In this document: piece after piece, positions 59,466-64,000 of the stretch
How positions within the stretch are numbered: position 1 is the first letter of the stretch
Layout of the letters: each line of letters starts with the position of its first letter
Origin: Henricia sp. BOLD:AAB3569
Lineage: Eukaryota > Echinodermata > Asteroidea > Spinulosida > Echinasteridae
Length of the DNA stretch: 64,000 bases
Assembly: GCA_037783545.1 (NCBI GenBank)
Contig: JBBELK010000096.1
Coordinates: 1,984,001-2,048,000, forward strand
Direction of reading: 5' to 3'
Translations under genes and position numbers: made by a program
Notes under the pieces: model-generated
What the model was told of the DNA's origin: nothing
The model's input: the letters and a program-made list of their open reading frames with translations, nothing else
The model's database searches: none

Positions 59466-61992
59466 GCTGCGTATTTTGTGGCACGAATTTGGCGCGCGCG
59501 CATTGCTGACGAGCCTGTGCCTTTAAGCTTAAACAGCACCCATGGAGTCAAAGACTTGCGACGCGTCGCAAGTATACCAAATCTATTGCATCTCGCAACA
59601 GGTTCAGCAGGTTGCGATGGATGTGGCTATATCTGCGACGCGTCACAAATCTTTGTGATATCGACCCCTGCTCCTGTATAGTAAGTGTATATGTGAAAAA
59701 AAATTGACAGTTTGACTTCGAGTCCACTTTGAAGCATGCATGCCTCCGACTACACAAAATAAATGCTATATAATTACAATTGAACTCTGACCTCCAAGTT
59801 TGTTTATTCTTTACAATTTACATGTATATACTCTAGATAGTCATCACTCATCAGTGCTTGGGACAATAAATTAGATTTGTGGAAAGACTGACATTAGCAA
59901 CTAAGACAGCAAGCTGTATACTAATAATAACGTCAATTAATCTGCTTATCACAAGAAAATGTCCAGGCCATATATCTTTCAATTATTGGTTTCCTTCATT
60001 AGGTTTAAAGACACGATTGATTAGTAAACCTTTAAAATTGTTACTCACAGCATTACAGAACTAAAGGTGCCTTTTAAAATTTCACTCATCCATGCATGAT
60101 TTTTTGAATGGTAGGCCTAGGCCTAAATAATTCATTTGCAAATTGTCAAAAAAAAACTGTAGTTGGAAATTTCTCGCACAAAGGTACCCGAAAGAATTAA
60201 GAAGTTGATCATGGCTTCAGACCTTGTGTGCAAAACAAGTACAGGCTGAACAAAATCTTAAATGTTTTCCACTTGAAATTGATTCCATCAAATCTGCACA
60301 TTCCAATGCTAGATGGGTCATTTAAAAGAAAATAAATTCTGATCAACTTCTCAACTCTTATCAATGGTACCATATGAAAAAGGAGAGAATTTACAAGTCA
60401 GACTTCTTCTACTGCCTCATAAATTATACGAATACGAGATCATCGGCTGAAAAATTTGTTCAAATATGAATCGTAATTTCTTCCTGCCAAATTTTTGTTT
60501 TTCAATCAGATATGCACTTACTGACGGCTAACATTAGTTAATTAGTCATTTTTCAACTTATCGTGATGTCCGACTTGTAAATTCTTACCCGTAATAAATC
60601 AACAGACATGACAGAGGGAGGAAAAAGTCATCGTCGCTGCATGGCCCAATTTCCGGACACGGTTCAAAATTTTTTTTTTTTAAATGTCCGAAGATCTGTC
60701 CTTTGTCTCTCCTAATTTTGATGTGCCCCTGCTTCTGTCGGTCATTATCACTCAGAAATCTACAAAAGCAAACCTAAAAAGGTCCAAACGACGAACGTTT
60801 TACGCTGTCAACTTGGAGCACATCGGTACGTTCGTAGGCTTATCGCACGCATACAATCCGGCACTGAAATGAGTGGAACTATAGCCTCGCTTTGGTCCGT
60901 CGTGAATAAATATTAAGAAAGGCGTATCGCGACGCGCAAAACTTTTTGAGCTGAACTTTGACCGCGGTGCGCTGACCTTTCCAACGCGCAGCCAATGAGG
61001 TATCAGAGAAGCCCCAAGTTACCAGAGTGGAATTTTCTATTTTGGAATAATCGGCGATTGTGAGCTCATGCAATGCGGTGAGCGCAGCTCGAAAGTGTGA
61101 TTTTTCCGCGATAGTGTGTATCCGCCGTTAGATATGTTTTGTGCACGCACATGCGTCGCTTGAGGGCGCTCTTTGCACCTCCTTCAAAATGGCCGCGAAA
61201 ATGTCGAAATGGCCTTACGAGCAAAAACGATCGAGCAAAAACAATGAACAACAACAATGAACAACAAAGACACGTTTTGTGTCAAATTTGGGGATTCCGT
61301 GGCCTGCTTTTTGGAACAAGAGATGTTCGCCTGCTCGTCTGTTCACGCCAAACTGAGGGGCGCCGAAGCCAGTTGGCACGGTCGATTTTGCTTGCATTAA
61401 TAAATTTCGTCATGAATCTTTGTGAACAACGTCGGCGCATGGTAGGTCGGCGCCTGTGGCTGTGCAGCTTCGCCGCCGAGTGGCTATACGCCTATAGTTA
61501 GGTAATGTTATGCACCTTAATTGTACTGATACTGTATACCTATCGGTATAAAAGAGTTGAGAAGCTGACCCTGTTGACTTATTAAGCATCGTTAAAAGGG
61601 TTAACATGTGCAGATTTGATGGGAAAAACCAATAGTTTGGGTGAGAATAGTTTAACATTTTGTGAGGAAACACTTAGAAATTTTCCATTCTGTTTGTACA
61701 TGTACACGAGTTCTGAAGCCATAATAAACTTCTCAATTCTTTAAAGATGAGCACAAATTGTGTTTGTATTTGTGAATATATACTCTACAATTCTTTAAAG
61801 ATGATCGTCATACTATAGGGACTGCTTAAGGATTAAGGTTTCTACAACCATCATAAATAATATTCTCCAATGTTACAATTCACTTACTCTAAAGAAAAAG
61901 AAGTAGTGTTCTTTAAATCATAGATACAATAATTGACGTTGTAGAGGAACTCATTAAAAGCAAAGCTTGTAAATATGAGCCCCTTACACTCT
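59466..61992. other. Unassigned intergenic stretch with small fold-backs
   Basis: No gene or RNA recognised. Seen: a perfect 18-bp palindrome CTTGCGACGCGTCGCAAG near 59555. There is also a fold-back at about 60192-60360 (GAATTAAGAAGTTGATCA / TGATCAACTTCTCAACTC) and a related one at about 61553-61742 (GAGTTGAGAAGCTGACC / AACTTCTCAATTC). A third, about 60383-60587, has termini AGAATTTACAAGTC / GACTTGTAAATTCT. A GC-richer part at 61080-61500 with AAAATGGCCGCGAAAATG is promoter-like only in composition. Confidence 0.45.
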
Positions 61993-62045
61993 CACATGAC
62001 CCAGTATATGAATTAGGAAAAGTTACAGAAATACTGGGTCATGTG
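61993..62045. repeat. Perfect 15-bp stem hairpin
   Basis: CACATGACCCAGTAT (61993-62007) and ATACTGGGTCATGTG (62031-62045) are exact reverse complements around a 23-nt loop. Confidence 0.8.
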
Positions 62046-62079
62046 GAGTGTTCAAAAGAAAACATTAAGATTACAAAAT

Positions 62080-63163
62080 ATTAGACCTTACAGACAACAG
62101 ACAAAGACAAGGACAAAACAAATAAAGACAGGGACACTAATGACAGACAAAGACAAGGACAAGACAAATAAATACTATAATAAATTGTAAGAACATTGAC
62201 AACCAGCATGTAAATATCTGGAAATAAAATTAAAATCCTTAGTTGTAACTGTTTAGTAATACAAATTTATAATTCCTTTTAAATATACCAATGCTTTTTG
62301 AATTTTTTAAATGTTCCGACAGAGAATTCCACAGCTTGGGTCCTGCATATTTAAGAGTTCTTTGAGCCAGTGAAGTACGAGTGTATGGTAAATGATAATT
62401 AGAGGCTTGGCGAGTAAAATGAGAATGTACATTATAATTGAGAGTAAACAGCGCTCTAATAGATGATGGTAAAGAATGTAAATTTAACTGAAACATGAGG
62501 GTCCCAAGCTGATGATAATACATATCCACGACCTTTAATGTTTTACACCCAATAAATAAAGGATCTGAATGAGCATAAAAATCTACAAAATTTATCACAG
62601 GAAGGGCTCTTTTTTGTAATAGCAGAAGCCTATTTAGTTAAATTACCAGCAGAACATTTTCCCCAGACCAATAGACCATAATTTAGATAGGACACTACCA
62701 GGGTATTATACAAGGTCAATAGTACTGATTGGGGAACAAGGTTCTTAATTCTATTAATAACACCGATATTACGAGCTATAATTTTACATAAATAATCTAC
62801 ATGATTTTTCCAAGTGAGGCCAGAATCAATAAATAATCCAAGAAATTTTGTACATTCTGTCCTATTGATAATACTATTATTAAGAATAATATCACCAGGA
62901 AGATCATTGGCAGTATTACTAAACAACATATAATTACATTTACCAATATTTAGGGAGAGTTTATTAACCCTAAACCATTTTGAGATTAAATTGAGTTCTT
63001 GATTAACAATATTGGAAAGAGCAGTCAAATCATTATGTGATATAAATAAATTAGAATCATCAGCAAACAAAATAAATGAAAACACATCAGATGAATTAAC
63101 AAAATCATTGATGTATAGATAAGAAACAATAAGGGACGTACCCAAGATTGACCCTTTGGGAAT
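62080..63163 (-). mobile_element. 5'-truncated CR1-like LINE
   Basis: Minus strand. It begins within the RT just before GSILGTSL and includes the active-site FADDSNLF, LSLNIGKCNYMLF, FLGLFIDSGLTWKNHV and LYNTLVVSYLNYG. It ends with RTSLAQRTLKYAGPKLWNSL and FKRNYKFVLL, a C-terminus common in Jockey/CR1-type ORF2. ORF2 is in two frames (63145-62630 and 62598-62239). A GACAGACAAAGACAAGGACA repeat, seen twice at 62095-62165, forms the 3' region. Confidence 0.8.
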
Positions 63164-63712
63164 TTAATTAAATTTATAACAATTTAAAACAATGTAACGG
63201 TACAATCTGGACGATTCCAAGATTTTGGGTATCAGGCTATAAATAGTTTCATTATGTAATAATGTACGACTAACTAATTTTTTGACAAAATTAAAACCTC
63301 CCAGATATACATGTAAATGTTTAAAAATCATACTTCTCGGGCGACAGACAAAAAAAGGAACATAGTTAGTCACACGAATGTGGTCACGTGACGTCTGACT
63401 GTCACGTTCCTACATAATCATGATAATGCCGTATTCCACTCGTGCTCGCGGGATAACTAATATTATCTTCAAGCAAAATTGATGCACTAATAACACGCGC
63501 ACTCTGCAAGTAATACATGTACTCCGCGCATATGCGTAGGGACACAGTTATCTTGGAATACCATGGTGCATTACCGGTACGCAGAGTGCAATATGAGAAT
63601 CGGAAGAATATTATGAAACATTATCACACTGTTGGTTGCCATGGATCCACCAATCAAAACGACGGATTCAAGTTTGCTTGAAGATATATTCAGTTATCAA
63701 CTTTTGAAGTTA
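63164..63712. other. Intergenic stretch with one fold-back
   Basis: A fold-back lies at about 63452-63700: ATAACTAATATTATCTTCAA and GCAAA on the left are mirrored by TTTGCTTGAAGATATATTCA and GTTAT on the right. No gene is supported; the 69-codon minus-strand reading at 63164-63373 shows no family feature. Confidence 0.5.
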
Positions 63713-64000
63713 TACAGGGTGTATCAGAAAAAGTAGACACTCATAAAATTGTAGATAAAATGAAAATTGTAGTATTTTTAGAAAATTGGCTCACAAGTAT
63801 TGAAATATCGGTAGACATAGGTTTCGAGTTTTCATTAACGTCGTCATCATGTTGGGAATTTCACACCTGGCTGAACAGGGGCTAGTTTTGTAAACAAAGC
63901 TAAAATTAACTTGCGCATAAAAATGGAAGATGCAAAACAGGATCAAGGAGCACGAGAGGTCAATTTGACATGTCCTTTTTTTGCTATCAGCTTATCAGAA
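63713..64000. mobile_element. Possible mariner-type left end, cut by window edge
   Basis: TA followed by CAGGGTGTATCAGAAAAAGT and AGACACTCA resembles the CAGGGTG...AAAA termini of Tc1/mariner families. The other end is outside the window and no transposase is visible yet. Confidence 0.35.

Noticed and set aside
60684-60872. 62-codon + strand reading (MSEDLSFVSPNF...) considered as a host exon
   Set aside because: No family recognised, no convincing splice sites or upstream promoter, and the surrounding DNA is repeat-rich.
61139-61501. 120-codon + strand reading in a GC-richer stretch considered as a first exon
   Set aside because: Overlapping readings on the other strand are equally open and no domain or donor site in frame stands out.

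Overview
The window looks like nuclear DNA from a marine invertebrate, probably a deuterostome such as an echinoderm or hemichordate. The evidence is one spliced animal gene, a dense load of TACATGTA-rich intergenic DNA, many fold-back/MITE families, SINEs with a tRNA-like head, several non-LTR element fragments, and an LTR element with the Gmr1-type domain order, a group first described from deuterostomes. I did not identify the species.

The only host gene I can support is the trafficking-complex subunit TRAPPC4 (synbindin/Trs23) on the + strand. Four of its exons are visible: 2803-2977, 35812-35915, 45841-45967 and 46649-46727 (stop codon at 46725-46727). Splice phases join cleanly. The exon(s) coding for about the first 60 residues are not in the window and should lie to the left. 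A candidate AATAAA lies at 47038-47043.

The gene is stretched by repeats. Its first visible intron (2978-35811, 32.8 kb) is a nest. An old fold-back element has one end near 3072 and the other near 35031. Into it went a Gmr1-like Ty3/gypsy element (3265-10356, itself carrying a small MITE), a TA-flanked pogo/Tigger-like non-autonomous transposon (10505-11891), a palindromic element (11902-12301) and a 22.4-kb satellite array (12598-35002). The satellite has a higher-order unit of about 1437 bp built from modules of about 415 bp. Each unit carries many perfect nuclear-receptor DR1, CRE, ETS and CCAAT motifs, and begins at a CTAG-plus-hairpin motif that resembles a Helitron 3' end on the minus strand. 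A 1310-bp TTAA-flanked element has jumped into one satellite unit. The next intron (35916-45840) holds a tRNA-like SINE, a small fold-back and a second, conventionally ordered Ty3/gypsy element (36517-45628), one of whose LTRs has received a 5'-truncated LINE.

Downstream of TRAPPC4 (47-64 kb) I see no convincing host gene. This part is a mosaic. It holds a SINE, a set of large fold-back elements with ATGTGCGATGTT-type microsatellite arms (48.2-49.7 and 54.5-59.5 kb), and an I/Nimb-type LINE (50.18-54.53 kb) whose reverse-transcriptase region is split by a TTAA MITE. It also has two copies of a CGTATTAGGRCGACCG MITE, a Tc1-like MITE, a 5'-truncated CR1-like LINE (62.1-63.2 kb), and a possible mariner terminus at the right edge.
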